The notes beneath the pieces were generated by a model. That model was not told the DNA's origin. It was given only the letters and a program-made list of their open reading frames with translations, and searched no databases. Of a stretch of 64,000 nt of DNA, positions 1 to 8,116 are shown piece after piece. Numbering within the stretch: position 1 is the first letter of the stretch; every line of letters starts with the position of its first letter. The DNA lies in the NCBI GenBank assembly GCA_030447665.1, contig JAUJOJ010000002.1:148177-212176 (forward strand). Reading direction: 5' to 3'. A program made the translations under genes and the position numbers. The stretch comes from Allosphingosinicella sp. (GTDB lineage: Bacteria; Pseudomonadota; Alphaproteobacteria; Sphingomonadales; Sphingomonadaceae).

Positions 1-453
1 CCGGTCCGTCCTTCTCCTGCACTTCCAATCAGGTCTGGGACGGCGATAGCTTCACCTGCTCCAGCGGCACGCAGATTCGCGTGGCCGGCATCGCGGCTCG
101 GGAAGTCCGCTCCGTCCGCGGTGGCGCCGTAGTGGACGCTGGGTGCCGCTCAGGCCATCCTTGCCCCAGAACCAGCGGTATAGCCGCCAGGAACGCTCTG
201 GCGGGGCTATTCGGCGGCTCCATCGGGTTGGGGCTCACGGGCATCTGCTCGTCCGCGGGCCTGCTCTGCGGTGCGTGTCGAACGGTTCTGCCGGCCGTGA
301 TCGCGTTTGTGCTTGGTGTCGCTGCCCAGCGGCAGGGATGTGTCCTGCTCGATGGTACAGGGCGGCTATGCACTGAAGTGCGATCGATACTCGAAACAAC
401 ATCACTGTGCCCCTTCCCGCAAGAGCAATGCGCCTCCGTTGCGGCGACTCTGA
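1..453 (+). pseudogene. thermonuclease-like (SNase-type) gene, truncated by the window and frame-split
   Basis: The first frame, read from base 3, gives SFSCTSNQVWDGDSFTC and IRVAGIAAREVR, the opening of the secreted thermonuclease-family proteins common in sphingomonads. The middle continues in a second frame from about base 230 (GHLLVRGPALRCVSNGSAG). The end lies in a third frame from about base 346 (SMVQGGYALKCDRY) and stops at 451-453. All parts are recognisable, so the gene was complete apart from at least two frame changes and the missing 5' end. Whether it is a pseudogene or carries sequencing indels cannot be decided here. Cysteine-rich composition fits an exported protein. Family assignment is from motif recognition only. 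Confidence 0.55.
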
Positions 454-502
454 GCACACGATGATGATAGCTCGCTAGGGCGCAGCACAGAGGATCGGGA
501 CA

Positions 503-739
503 ATGACGGTCAAAGTCTAAATCGGCACCGGTTCGTTCAATAATTTCGACGTTCAGATCGATACTAGCTGGCCGGTCCTTCCGCGCGAAGGCGAGACAAT
601 CGTGTTTGAACAAGACGGGGAAAGCGTCATCTGGAAGGTGAGATGTGTCCGCTTTATCGTTGCGCGACAGCGAACGTTAGATAGCGTTCAGGTTCTCGTT
701 TCCAGACTCCTCACTGACGCTAGCCTGCCCAAGGGCTGA
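503..739 (+). pseudogene. small hypothetical ORF with an in-frame stop at codon 6
   Basis: An ATG at 503 opens MTVKV, meets TAA at 518-520, and then the same frame stays open for 73 more codons to TGA at 737. The translation after the stop looks protein-like (IGTGSFNNFDVQIDTSW, then ETIVFEQDGESVIWKVRC). The frame contains no other ATG downstream of the stop that would give a sensible start. This looks like a small gene with a nonsense mutation or base error. I do not recognise the family. Chance is an alternative for such a short frame. Confidence 0.35.
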
Positions 740-1098
740 AGAACCGCACTAAGAGATCAGGTTTCCTGCGCACTAAGCTGCCCAGTGGCTCACGGCGGAT
801 TGCGCGCAAGTGGGATCGCTACTGGCGGGGGCATAGATGCTGAGCGGCCGGGTGCATTGGTACGCTGAGGTGCCGTCGTCCGCAAAAAGGATCCATAGAG
901 GACCTGGCCGAACTGGTGCTAAGGATCACAGAGAGCGCTCCCGAGGGAACCGAGCTTCCGTACGATTAGGCAGCCCGCTGCCAATACCCGAGCCCACTTG
1001 AGGCTGACGTTGGCGGCTATCGCTTGCGACTTGCTGTAATAGATTGTCGCCATACCAACTCGGCCGTTGGGGATAAGGCGAGGACGAGGGCGCGCGGT
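740..1098. other. intergenic stretch with a possible second thermonuclease C-terminal remnant
   Basis: No complete gene is visible. Bases about 799-843 on the plus strand read RIARKWDRYWRGHRC followed by a stop. This resembles the C-terminal end of the thermonuclease-like proteins (compare LKCDRYSKQHHC near 400). It may be a leftover of a second copy. The remainder shows nothing I can assign. Confidence 0.25.
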
Positions 1099-1287
1099 AT
1101 GACCAATGACAGTCGCAGCGGATTGCCCTGGACGCCAGAAGAAGTCGTCCAGCTTAGAAGGCTTGCCGACGAAGGTCTGACTGCCACGGCCATTGCATTC
1201 AAGATGGGGCGCACACGCGCGGCGATCGTGAAGAAGGCCGTCGCCGAGCGCCTGTCGCTCGATCCTGCAAAGCACCAGTCGCGATGA
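1099..1287 (+). CDS. small helix-turn-helix protein (SANT/GcrA-like)
   Basis: A 62-residue protein. Its core, WTPEEVVQLRRLADEGLTAT, then IAFKMGRTRAAIVKKA, has the shape of a single three-helix SANT/Myb-like or GcrA-type DNA-binding unit: a WTPEE opening, a hydrophobic second helix and a GRTRAAI recognition helix. The ATG at 1099 is chosen because the motif begins 11 residues later. An upstream start at 1024 would add an arginine-rich tail of no family character. Such proteins are common in sphingomonad accessory DNA and are presumed DNA binders. No target can be proposed. It stands alone, with no operon partner. Confidence 0.6.
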   Translation: MTNDSRSGLPWTPEEVVQLRRLADEGLTATAIAFKMGRTRAAIVKKAVAERLSLDPAKHQSR

Positions 1288-1559
1288 TCTTTGTCTTCGC
1301 TGCCTCACTTCCTGCGGCAAACCTCGCTTGCTCTCAAGGCGCGAAGCGTGAATGCCCAATAAAGTGTCAGGAGGGATGCTGTGACCCGAGAATGGCCGGA
1401 TCTGGGCGGAAGCGGACTAGCGGGATGGTGGTGTAAACCTCACGGGAGCGGTCGTGGGGTGCGTCAGCGCCGCCAGCTACCCCCTCTCCAAACCTGCCTG
1501 CCCCGGCGGTCGCACGACCGACCGCTAAACTGAGGACTTTGAGGCAGAAGAGGAGTTCA

Positions 1560-1781
1560 ATGAAGACTCGGAGCTTTTGGAGACCTGGAATGAGATCCGA
1601 GACCGAATACTTCCTCAAGCGTGCAAGCGAAGAGTCGCGGCGGGCGCTGACCTCGGAAGCACCGGAGGCGGCGGAAGCGCACGAGACAATGTCAGTGCGT
1701 TACTCAGCCAAGGCTTTGGCGCTTCTGGACGAGGAGGATCACGAGCAGAGGGCAGCCGCGACCGTCGGAAAAGACGTCTGA
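1560..1781 (+). CDS. small conserved hypothetical protein
   Basis: A 73-residue acidic, helix-forming protein: SETEYFLKRASEESRRA near the start, then AAEAHETMSVRYSAKALALL and a charged tail. The type is familiar from sphingomonad genomes but has no known function. The start at 1560 is supported by AGGAG five bases upstream. A second in-frame ATG at 1590 begins right at the conserved part and is a reasonable alternative. It has no signal peptide or membrane segment. It precedes the hsp20 region but is separated from it by about 120 bases and is probably transcribed independently. Confidence 0.6.
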   Translation: MKTRSFWRPGMRSETEYFLKRASEESRRALTSEAPEAAEAHETMSVRYSAKALALLDEEDHEQRAAATVGKDV

Positions 1782-1844
1782 GCCGCCCTCGCGCGAGCCT
1801 TTAACTTGGACAGGAACACAATCGAAGGAAGGCTTTGCTGGCAC

Positions 1845-1902
1845 AAACCTAGGTTAGGATCGTTCTAGGTTTGCTTCTCCATGTGCTTGTCAGAGGTGCC
1901 CT
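1845..1902 (+). promoter_or_regulatory. candidate ROSE-like RNA thermometer in the hsp20 leader
   Basis: Two hairpins lie directly before hsp20. The first is a perfect 8 bp stem (AAACCTAG at 1845-1852 with CTAGGTTT at 1865-1872). The second pairs TGCTTCT (1872-1878) with AGAGGTG (1892-1898) using three G-U pairs, and it buries the AGAGG ribosome binding site six bases before the ATG. The sequence TTGCT at 1871-1875 matches the short motif typical of ROSE elements, which control small heat shock genes in alphaproteobacteria. The function is inferred from structure and position. Confidence 0.55.
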
Positions 1903-2331
1903 ATGAGAACGTCTTTGGATTTCTCGCCTCTCCGTCGATCAGCGGTGGGCCTCGACAGTTTGTTCGACATCCTGGAGGCTGGCACGAAAGCCGATCCGAA
2001 CGCCGGATTTCCGCCCTTAGATATCGAACAGCAGGCGCCCGACAAGTACAGGATCACTTTGGCGGTGCCCGGCTTCTCGGCTGAGGAGATCGAAATCATT
2101 GCCAAGCAGAACGTGCTGACCGTCTCCGGGTCCAAGGAAGCTGGCGGCGCCAGCTATGTGCACAAGGGGATAGCAGCTCAGCCTTTCGAGCGGCGCTTCA
2201 TGGTGGGTGATCATGTGCAGGTGCGGAACGCCAGCTTGGAGGACGGCTTGTTGACGCTCGACTTGGAGCGGGAAATTCCCGAGGAACTGAAGGCTCGTAA
2301 AATCGATATCCGCGCAACAGCTTCATCCTAA
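1903..2331 (+). CDS. small heat shock protein, Hsp20 family (IbpA-like)
   Basis: A 142-residue cytoplasmic holdase chaperone that binds unfolding proteins without using ATP. An N-terminal arm (RTSLDFSPLRRSAVGLDSLF) is followed by the alpha-crystallin domain from about residue 36 (PPLDIEQQAPDKYRITLAVP) to about 130. It includes the conserved ASLEDGLLTLDL element. The C-terminal tail is short and the IXI anchor is weak (KIDIR). Length is normal for class A bacterial Hsp20. The ATG at 1903 follows AGAGG, which the leader hairpin can hide. This suggests translation opens at high temperature. A DUF6894-type gene follows after one base and may be co-transcribed. Confidence 0.9.
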   Translation: MRTSLDFSPLRRSAVGLDSLFDILEAGTKADPNAGFPPLDIEQQAPDKYRITLAVPGFSAEEIEIIAKQNVLTVSGSKEAGGASYVHKGIAAQPFERRFMVGDHVQVRNASLEDGLLTLDLEREIPEELKARKIDIRATASS

Positions 2332-2332
2332 G

Positions 2333-2563
2333 GTGCCCAAGTTCTTCTTCAATATTCATTGTGATAGCTACGAGGCCACCGACCTCGTCGGCGAGTGCTG
2401 TCCGAACACCGCTGCGGCCCGAGCCGAGGCTTGTCGGACTGCCCGTGAAATCATTCGCGAAACACTCGGAAGGGGCGACGCCCCGGAAGCGGGATGGATT
2501 GAGGTTGAAGACGAGGAGCATAGACCGATCCTTGTTGTTCCTCTGCGGTCGATGGCCTCCTGA
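2333..2563 (+). CDS. DUF6894-type small protein
   Basis: A 76-residue protein starting with GTG one base after the hsp20 stop. It has the pattern of the DUF6894 family: a PKFFFNIHCDSYEATDLVG opening, a central AAARAEACRTAREIIRE helix, and an IEVEDEEHRPILVVPL end. The function of this family is unknown. The one-base spacing after hsp20 suggests co-transcription and perhaps heat or stress expression; that is inference. There is no signal peptide. Confidence 0.6.
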   Translation: MPKFFFNIHCDSYEATDLVGECCPNTAAARAEACRTAREIIRETLGRGDAPEAGWIEVEDEEHRPILVVPLRSMAS

Positions 2564-2727
2564 GGACGATGACGGGAGCCTATGGCGGCCGGTTCGTTGC
2601 CGCTGATGCTCCTGCCGGGTGCGCGGCTGATCCGGTGTAAAGAAGGAAGTTCAGAGGCAGTCGCAGCACTATGCCGCACTTTTTCGCGATCTGAGATGGC
2701 GTGCATTCATGTTGAGGAGCTTTGTTG

Positions 2728-3129
2728 ATGAATTCACGCGAAAAAAGGGTTGCACTCGTTGTCGATGACGAAGTTTTTGCGCGTCTGTTCGCACTCCAGA
2801 TCCTCCTGGACGAGGGGTTCACCGTCCTCGAAGCGGCAGACGCCGCGGAAGGATTGGAGGTGCTGGACCGAAATGACGACATCTCGCTCCTGTTCACCGA
2901 CATCAGCATGCCAGGCGAGTTGGACGGCATCAGCTTGGCACAGCGGGTTCGCGCGAAGCATCCCGGCATCGGGCTCCTCATCACATCGGGCCGCGTCGAG
3001 CCTCCCGCCGAGGAAATCCCACCCGGCGGTAGGTTCCTTCCCAAGCCCTACACCGCTCACGCGCTGATGAGCATGATCCGGGAGCTGGAACGCTTCAGCC
3101 CAAGCGGAGCCGATCAGGCCAAAAAGTAA
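2728..3129 (+). CDS. single-domain response regulator
   Basis: A receiver domain alone (133 residues), with the acidic pair in LVVDDE, phospho-acceptor aspartate about residue 58 in LLFTDISMPG, the switch threonine or serine region LLITSGR, and lysine in LPKPYT. With no output domain it probably passes phosphate or regulates a partner protein by binding. The ATG at 2728 is chosen. A TTG at 2722 sits closer to the GAGGA at 2714 and is possible. No cognate kinase is adjacent. A second lone receiver follows at 3334, and the two may belong to one sensory network. Confidence 0.85.
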   Translation: MNSREKRVALVVDDEVFARLFALQILLDEGFTVLEAADAAEGLEVLDRNDDISLLFTDISMPGELDGISLAQRVRAKHPGIGLLITSGRVEPPAEEIPPGGRFLPKPYTAHALMSMIRELERFSPSGADQAKK

Positions 3130-3333
3130 ATGGCGGCGCGCTGGGTTCTGCCCGCCAGTGCCAATAAGACACACATGCTAGGCCCCATTTCGAGTGCCGC
3201 AACCGCCCATCTTACTCTTCGTTACGATGGCAGGAAACAGCCGCTCCGTAGCCGGGCTCGACGCGCTCCATCGTCAGCACCGCTTCGCGATGACAGAGGG
3301 CATTCCCGGTTTCGCTGTTGAAAGTCAGGACCT

Positions 3334-3693
3334 GTGCACGCGTTCATCATCGAAGATGATTATCTGATCAGCCGCTCCATTCAGGACATGCTCGGGGAGC
3401 TGGGGTTCACATCGTTCAGCTTTGCGCGCTCTGAGGACGCCGCGGTTGCAGGCGCGAACGGCGAGAACTTTGATTTGATCACGGCCGATGCTCACCTCTT
3501 GCCCGGCGACGGCATCAAGGCCGTTCAGACGATTTGCGCGAGGCGGGACATGCCGGTCGTATTCGTCTCCGGATACGCGGCCGACATCCGGGACAAGGTT
3601 CCAGGTGCCGTGATCGTGGAGAAGCCAATCAAGCAGGCATCGCTTGAGGAGGCCGTGCGTACGGTTCTTACTCAGCGGAAGCCCGGACCCTAG
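3334..3693 (+). CDS. single-domain response regulator
   Basis: A 119-residue receiver domain that starts with GTG. Acidic residues sit in FIIEDDY. The phospho-acceptor aspartate is about residue 52 in LITADAHLLPGDG, and the conserved lysine is in IVEKPIK. VVFVSGYA supplies the switch residue. It has the look of the small receivers that sit beside HWE/HisKA_2 kinases in alphaproteobacteria, but no kinase is next to it. It is separated by about 200 bases from the receiver at 2728 and shares its strand. Function beyond phosphorelay is unknown. Confidence 0.85.
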   Translation: MHAFIIEDDYLISRSIQDMLGELGFTSFSFARSEDAAVAGANGENFDLITADAHLLPGDGIKAVQTICARRDMPVVFVSGYAADIRDKVPGAVIVEKPIKQASLEEAVRTVLTQRKPGP

Positions 3694-3953
3694 CTCTCAG
3701 GGAGCGATTCCGCCCGGTGAGTGCGGGTAGATAGGCGCAAGCAGTCGAGGGAGACTATGGGGTCGGGTCCGCCCGGCCGGTAGTCTGCGTCGCCTCAGCA
3801 CGAAAAGGTAGGGCTTAGCGCCACAAGGAGACATGTTGTGGCAAATACCACGAGTGAGCCAATGATCGCTTAATTGAAATCGGTTAGATCATGCTCGCCT
3901 GAAGCTTGCCGTAAAACAGAATTGCGTCACGTCGGGGGGCCATTGAGTGGAGA

Positions 3954-4697
3954 ATGGTAATGTCGCGGTTTCCTTCACTGGCGCGCGTGTTCGGCAGGTC
4001 ATTGAGCCACTATCCTGCCGAATCTCAGAAGGAATTCGACCCGGTTAACGAGGAATATCACCAAGAACAACCTCCCGCACCGGATCACGAGGTAGGCATC
4101 ACTGGCCGACTCCGCCTGCCTGCGCTGGAGCGCGACTGCCAGGTTTTCGACTTGTCATCAGAGGAGATGGAAGTCGTAGCACCGGGTGCAGTCGTTTGTG
4201 TTGGGGAGCAAGTGGCTGTGATCACCCAGGATCTCCCCGATCTGCACGGCATCGTTTGCGCAATCCGAGATGAAGCGTTTGGCGTTCGCTTCGCACGACC
4301 TTTATCGTCAGACGTAATTGCCCTGGGGAGCCGGCTCAAACGCCGCGTGCGCAGCCCTCGAGCCTTACGTGCTGAAGTCGACCTTCCCATCAGGGTTCAT
4401 TTCGACGGCGTGGCGCACGATGTCCTTGCGAGCAACATATCCGTCGGTGGGCTCATGATGATGGCTCAGGGGCCTGTAAGAAGAGGGGAGAGAAAGCTCT
4501 TCCGCCAAGGTCAAGCACTGATGATTGAGTTCCCAGAACTGCTGCCTATCGGGGGCAACATACGCTGGACGTGCGGCGCCAAATGCGGCGTCATGTTCTC
4601 AAAGCTGCTGACGCTCCCGATGGCTGAAGAAATCCGACGGCTCGGACACCTTCCCCAAGCCTGGCTTGATGTCGTGCGCTCAGCGCACGACACGTAG
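3954..4697 (+). CDS. PilZ-domain protein (tandem PilZ-like)
   Basis: A 247-residue soluble protein. The C-terminal half (about residues 128-235) is a PilZ domain, with the arginine-rich opening LKRRVRSPRALR and the later NISVGG motif that together bind cyclic di-GMP. The N-terminal half (about residues 48-120) has a second, degenerate PilZ-like fold without the arginine motif. It probably acts as a cyclic di-GMP responsive effector in motility, adhesion or polysaccharide control. A GTGGAGA sequence precedes the ATG at 3954. It stands alone, with no operon partner. Confidence 0.8.
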   Translation: MVMSRFPSLARVFGRSLSHYPAESQKEFDPVNEEYHQEQPPAPDHEVGITGRLRLPALERDCQVFDLSSEEMEVVAPGAVVCVGEQVAVITQDLPDLHGIVCAIRDEAFGVRFARPLSSDVIALGSRLKRRVRSPRALRAEVDLPIRVHFDGVAHDVLASNISVGGLMMMAQGPVRRGERKLFRQGQALMIEFPELLPIGGNIRWTCGAKCGVMFSKLLTLPMAEEIRRLGHLPQAWLDVVRSAHDT

Positions 4698-4816
4698 GAG
4701 ACGATTTTGGGGTGGCCGGAGCGACGAAGGAGGTTGCTCTTGCCATTATAGATGCGCTGAACGTCCGCTCTCGGGAAGCCGTTTGCTGTCTCTGGATGAC
4801 CGGCATTGGCGGATTG

Positions 4817-5382
4817 TGTTGAAAAAGTCCGGCGGTGAACTTTCCTCCGCAACGAGCGGCGCGATTGTAAAAGTTTCTTCTTTGACTGCGCCGTTGCTGC
4901 GGGTTCAGCCAGGCCGATGCGGGCGCGGGTAGAATTTCCTTCTACGTCCGGTTGCGGCGAAGCGGCTGCGCGGCCGGAGCTCCGGGGGTCGCGATAGGCT
5001 TGGGCTATTTCCGCAAGCTGGCTCGGATCTTCGATCGTTCGGCCGATGAAGGCTGCCGTCCGCTCTCGACGCAGATCGTCTGCAATGCCAAGCGCTCGGA
5101 CGGTCCCTCCCCGCCGTGCAGGAACGGCGTCGGTATCCCTCCGCACAGGTAGTCGGGCTGTTCCTTCTGGCTCATCATTCCCGATATACTCCCGATCCGC
5201 TCCCTGTTCAACGCGCGCACCGAACACTGCCCGCGATGCCTCCACCCGATCAGCCGGCGGTGTCGCCGCTCCCTGTGTTTTGGCGGCAGCCTCGGCAGTG
5301 AGGACCGCTTCCAGCGCATGCACTTGCCGCTGTAGCTCGTCAATCTCTGCCTGCCCGGTGAAGCGCGCGGACTTTTTCAACA
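4817..5382. mobile_element. candidate insertion remnant bounded by 15 bp inverted repeats
   Basis: A perfect inverted repeat, TGTTGAAAAAGTCCG at 4817-4831 and its complement at 5368-5382, bounds about 566 bases. On the minus strand the interior holds an open frame beginning KKSARFTGQAEIDELQ that continues with an arginine- and alanine-rich stretch. No transposase motif is recognised. The termini look like ends of a small transposable element. No clear target-site duplication was seen. The right end abuts the truncated restriction gene, so insertion or deletion here may have removed that gene's 3' part. Confidence 0.4.
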
Positions 5383-5385
5383 GTA

Positions 5386-6426
5386 TCAGTGGAAAGCGGA
5401 CATCAACGCAGATGAGGCCGTACGCGATGCACGTAACGGATTGGCGCATCGCTGACCCAACGCAATGTCACCGAACTTTGTCCGCAACGGGGTCGGAAGC
5501 GGACACTTCAGTCGGGCTCGCTCGTTCAGCCGCGAAGCCCGCTGGGATGAGCGGCTACGGAAGGTGGCGAAGCAAAACCCGGTGGAGACGTCGGAATAGA
5601 AAACGCCCCGGCAGAGACCCTCCTTCTCGCACAATGGCAGGCAGTGGCGCAGGAGTTTGCGGAAACGGCGGTAATCTTCGTAGAACCGACCTTCGAGCTT
5701 CTTGCTGACGCTGCCCTGTTTCTCAATCAGCCGCTCGAGCCGCGGGCGGCCGCCGTCTGCGAGCAGCATGTCGGGTCGGAACAGCCGCCAGAACAGGAAG
5801 CGATCGAATCGCGCCCGCTCATCGGTGCCGAGAAGCGTAGTGCCGCTGAACAAGTCGGTCTGGGTGAGGGTGAAGCGCAGGAAACGGTCGGGCTCGCCAC
5901 TGCCCCAATAGAGACGGAACGCGTTCATGTCGGTGACTAGTGCCCAGCGGGGCTGGACCGGCGCACCGGGAAAGACGCCGCGGGCGGCGCCGCGGAGATA
6001 GTCAGCCGCCTGTTGCACGGGCGAGCGGGTGTTCCCTTTGCGCGGCTGCGGTGCGTCGAGATCGGTGCCAACGCCTTTATATTCGCAGACGACTTGCGGG
6101 ATCGGGGGACGGTTGGAGCCAAACAGACCGACGACCAGGTCGGCCTCGCCCGCCTGACCGCCAGCACCTGCTCCCGGAATCATGAACTTGGGCAGGAGCT
6201 CGAACTCACCGCCCGTGCCCGTTTGGCGGTAGCCCCAGGTTTCGACGAAGAAGCGTTGCGTGAACGAGTCCTCGGCCTGCGTTTCGCGCTTTTCCCCGCT
6301 CGCATGCCAGCGCGTTAGCCGCTCGAGCAAGGCGGTGTCGAGCGCGTCCCGGTAGTTGAGGTATTCGCCATGGAGCTCGCTTCGTAGGAAATCGCGGTCG
6401 AGCAGCGGCTTGTATTGGTCGGTCAT
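5386..6426 (-). pseudogene. 5' fragment of a type IIG-like restriction-modification enzyme
   Basis: The first about 255 residues read as the N-terminal nuclease and linker region of large Eco57I/type IIG-like proteins. They run from MTDQYKPLLDRDFLR to a PD-(D/E)XK-like core, with GEADLVVGLFG and then PQVVCEYKG, followed by FLFWRLFRPDMLLADGG. Intact relatives run to 1000 residues or more and include a methyltransferase domain, which is absent here. After about base 5660 the frame runs into low-complexity sequence with no family character, so the break is probably there. It is likely nonfunctional. It lies just downstream of a serine recombinase on the same strand. The family call is from motifs only. 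Confidence 0.55.
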
Positions 6427-6583
6427 GTGCCGCCTTCGTGCAACGGAGCGGAAGGGGGAGCAAGGGCTAATGGTGCAAGGGGCGCGGGCGGAGGCACTTG
6501 GTTTATAAGCGTCGCTAGTGGACCTTCATTCCATCGGCTCGGCCAAGTCGACCACGATGCGGTCGGGCTGCTATAAGCGAGGC

Positions 6584-7252
6584 TCAGTAAGCCAACAGCC
6601 GCTGCACCGAGCCAGCGTGCCATTGCCCGCCACGGCTCGTCTGAATGCCCTTGCCGTTGAGATATGCGGCTATGGCGCGTGTTGAGGTGAGGCCGGCAGC
6701 TCGAGCAGCCTCCACATGCGGCTTCATTTTGGCAGCACGGAGCTTGGCAGTCTCCGAACGTCTCGCAGCACTGTTCTCAAGCCCGAGAGACCGCACGGCG
6801 CTAAGATTGCCTCGATCGCCCCCAACATTCCGCCCACGCGCCTTAGCGACCGTGAGAGCGGCCTTGGTGCGCTTGCTGATCTGCTCGCGTTCCCATTCAG
6901 CCAGCATAGCCATGACGCCAATGATAAGCTTGTCCGCCTGCGGCATGTCGGCGAACACGATGGGCGCACCGGAACGAGTGAGCGTAAGCAGGAAGGCAGG
7001 GTCGCGAGAGAGACGATCGAGCTTCGCGACCACGAGTGTCGCGCCGGTTAGATCCGCCAGATCTAGCGCCTTCAGGAGTTCGGGCCTACCGGCAACTTTC
7101 CCAGACTCCACCTCGGTGAACTCGTGATCCGGCGCCTTACCGATGAAGGCGGCAACAGCCTGCCGCTGAGCCTCTAGGCCAAGTCCGGAACGCCCCTGAC
7201 GGGCAGTTGAGACACGATAGTAGGCCACGTAGTGCTTCGGCTTGGGAGCCAT
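6584..7252 (-). CDS. serine recombinase (resolvase/invertase family)
   Basis: A 222-residue site-specific recombinase. The catalytic domain starts with YVAYYRVSTARQG, with nucleophile serine at residue 15, and continues with VAKLDRLSRDPAFL carrying the conserved arginines. It then has the long E helix (MAMLAEWEREQISKRTKAAL) and a C-terminal helix-turn-helix (LTSTRAIAAYLNGKGI) for DNA binding. Length suits a resolvase or invertase rather than a large serine integrase. It cuts and rejoins DNA through a phosphoserine link. Target sites are not identified. It lies beside a truncated restriction gene and an inverted-repeat element, which suggests an old mobile island. Confidence 0.85.
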   Translation of the reverse strand: MAPKPKHYVAYYRVSTARQGRSGLGLEAQRQAVAAFIGKAPDHEFTEVESGKVAGRPELLKALDLADLTGATLVVAKLDRLSRDPAFLLTLTRSGAPIVFADMPQADKLIIGVMAMLAEWEREQISKRTKAALTVAKARGRNVGGDRGNLSAVRSLGLENSAARRSETAKLRAAKMKPHVEAARAAGLTSTRAIAAYLNGKGIQTSRGGQWHAGSVQRLLAY

Positions 7253-7296
7253 GACTCCTCCCCTTTCGTCTCACCCTACGCTGCTGTCACATCTAG

Positions 7297-7312
7297 TGCA
7301 ACCTTCGTTGCA
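7297..7312. promoter_or_regulatory. short inverted repeat upstream of the recombinase
   Basis: TGCAAC and GTTGCA flank a 4-base spacer about 45 bases upstream of the recombinase ATG. The size and place suit an operator, possibly for autoregulation. No promoter boxes can be placed with confidence. It lies in a 320-base gap (7253-7572) that otherwise shows nothing I can name. Confidence 0.3.
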
Positions 7313-7572
7313 GCAAATGTTACACATCCGCGTGGGCGTTCACTCACGCTGCAGACTAAAGGCGAGTATATAGCAGCCTAGCTTTCTCCTCCCTGTAACC
7401 GCTAGGCGTCGGCAGCCTCCGATCGTCCCGCGCATAGCGCGTCGATGCATGACTAGCCTGATTGCTAGTCTTGCGATCCGCACATGGTCATTCATGGCAG
7501 AAGCTAACGCACTCGTCTCCAAGGAGCGAGTGGGAGCAGCGAGCTGGGGGTAACGCGCGCGATTAGCAAACG

Positions 7573-7953
7573 TCAGGTTTCGCCGAGCCCGAGGGTGGTC
7601 ATGGATTGATAGCCATCGCCGTCGAGCATGCGCAGCGTCACGCCGTCGCTCCCAGGAGCTTCGCTTTCTTCGAGGAGCTGCATCGCCATTTCGTCGAGCA
7701 GCGCGAGGCTCTCCGGCACTGCGCCCTGAGCTGCGATGTCGGCACGGAAATGATCATAAGCATTGGCTCCCATATGATGAATCGCGGTGCTCATGATGCG
7801 CAGGAGCAGCGCCTCGTCCCCAAGACCCATCGCGCAGATCGCGGCGTTGCCCCAGGCCGCGATGTCCTGCGGCTGGATGAAAGCGCAGGCTAGAAAATGG
7901 TGAAGCGCCGCAAGGCGGTCGCCTTCGTCTATCGCGCGCCGCATGACAGCCAT
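7573..7953 (-). CDS. hypothetical helical-repeat protein
   Basis: A 126-residue protein of alpha-helical, TPR-like character: [20 protein letters not shown], then [21 protein letters not shown] and [16 protein letters not shown] do not recognise a named family. The ATG at 7953 is chosen because the sequence becomes regular there. A start at 8040 would add 29 residues rich in arginine and cysteine. The divergent GH43 gene starts near 8117, so the two share a promoter region if both starts are right. Soluble; no signal peptide. Confidence 0.45.
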   Translation of the reverse strand: MAVMRRAIDEGDRLAALHHFLACAFIQPQDIAAWGNAAICAMGLGDEALLLRIMSTAIHHMGANAYDHFRADIAAQGAVPESLALLDEMAMQLLEESEAPGSDGVTLRMLDGDGYQSMTTLGLGET

Positions 7954-8116
7954 CGAGTCGTTCCAAGTCGAACCAGTCGCGGAAGGGATCGCGACCCGCC
8001 TTACCGTGTGCCGCGCGGGGCAATCGAAGCAATATCGCAAACCAACCGGACAGCTCGGGCATTATGCGATCTTCTTCAGCGAGCTTGCGCGCGACTTCGG
8101 GACGAGCAGGCTGGAG

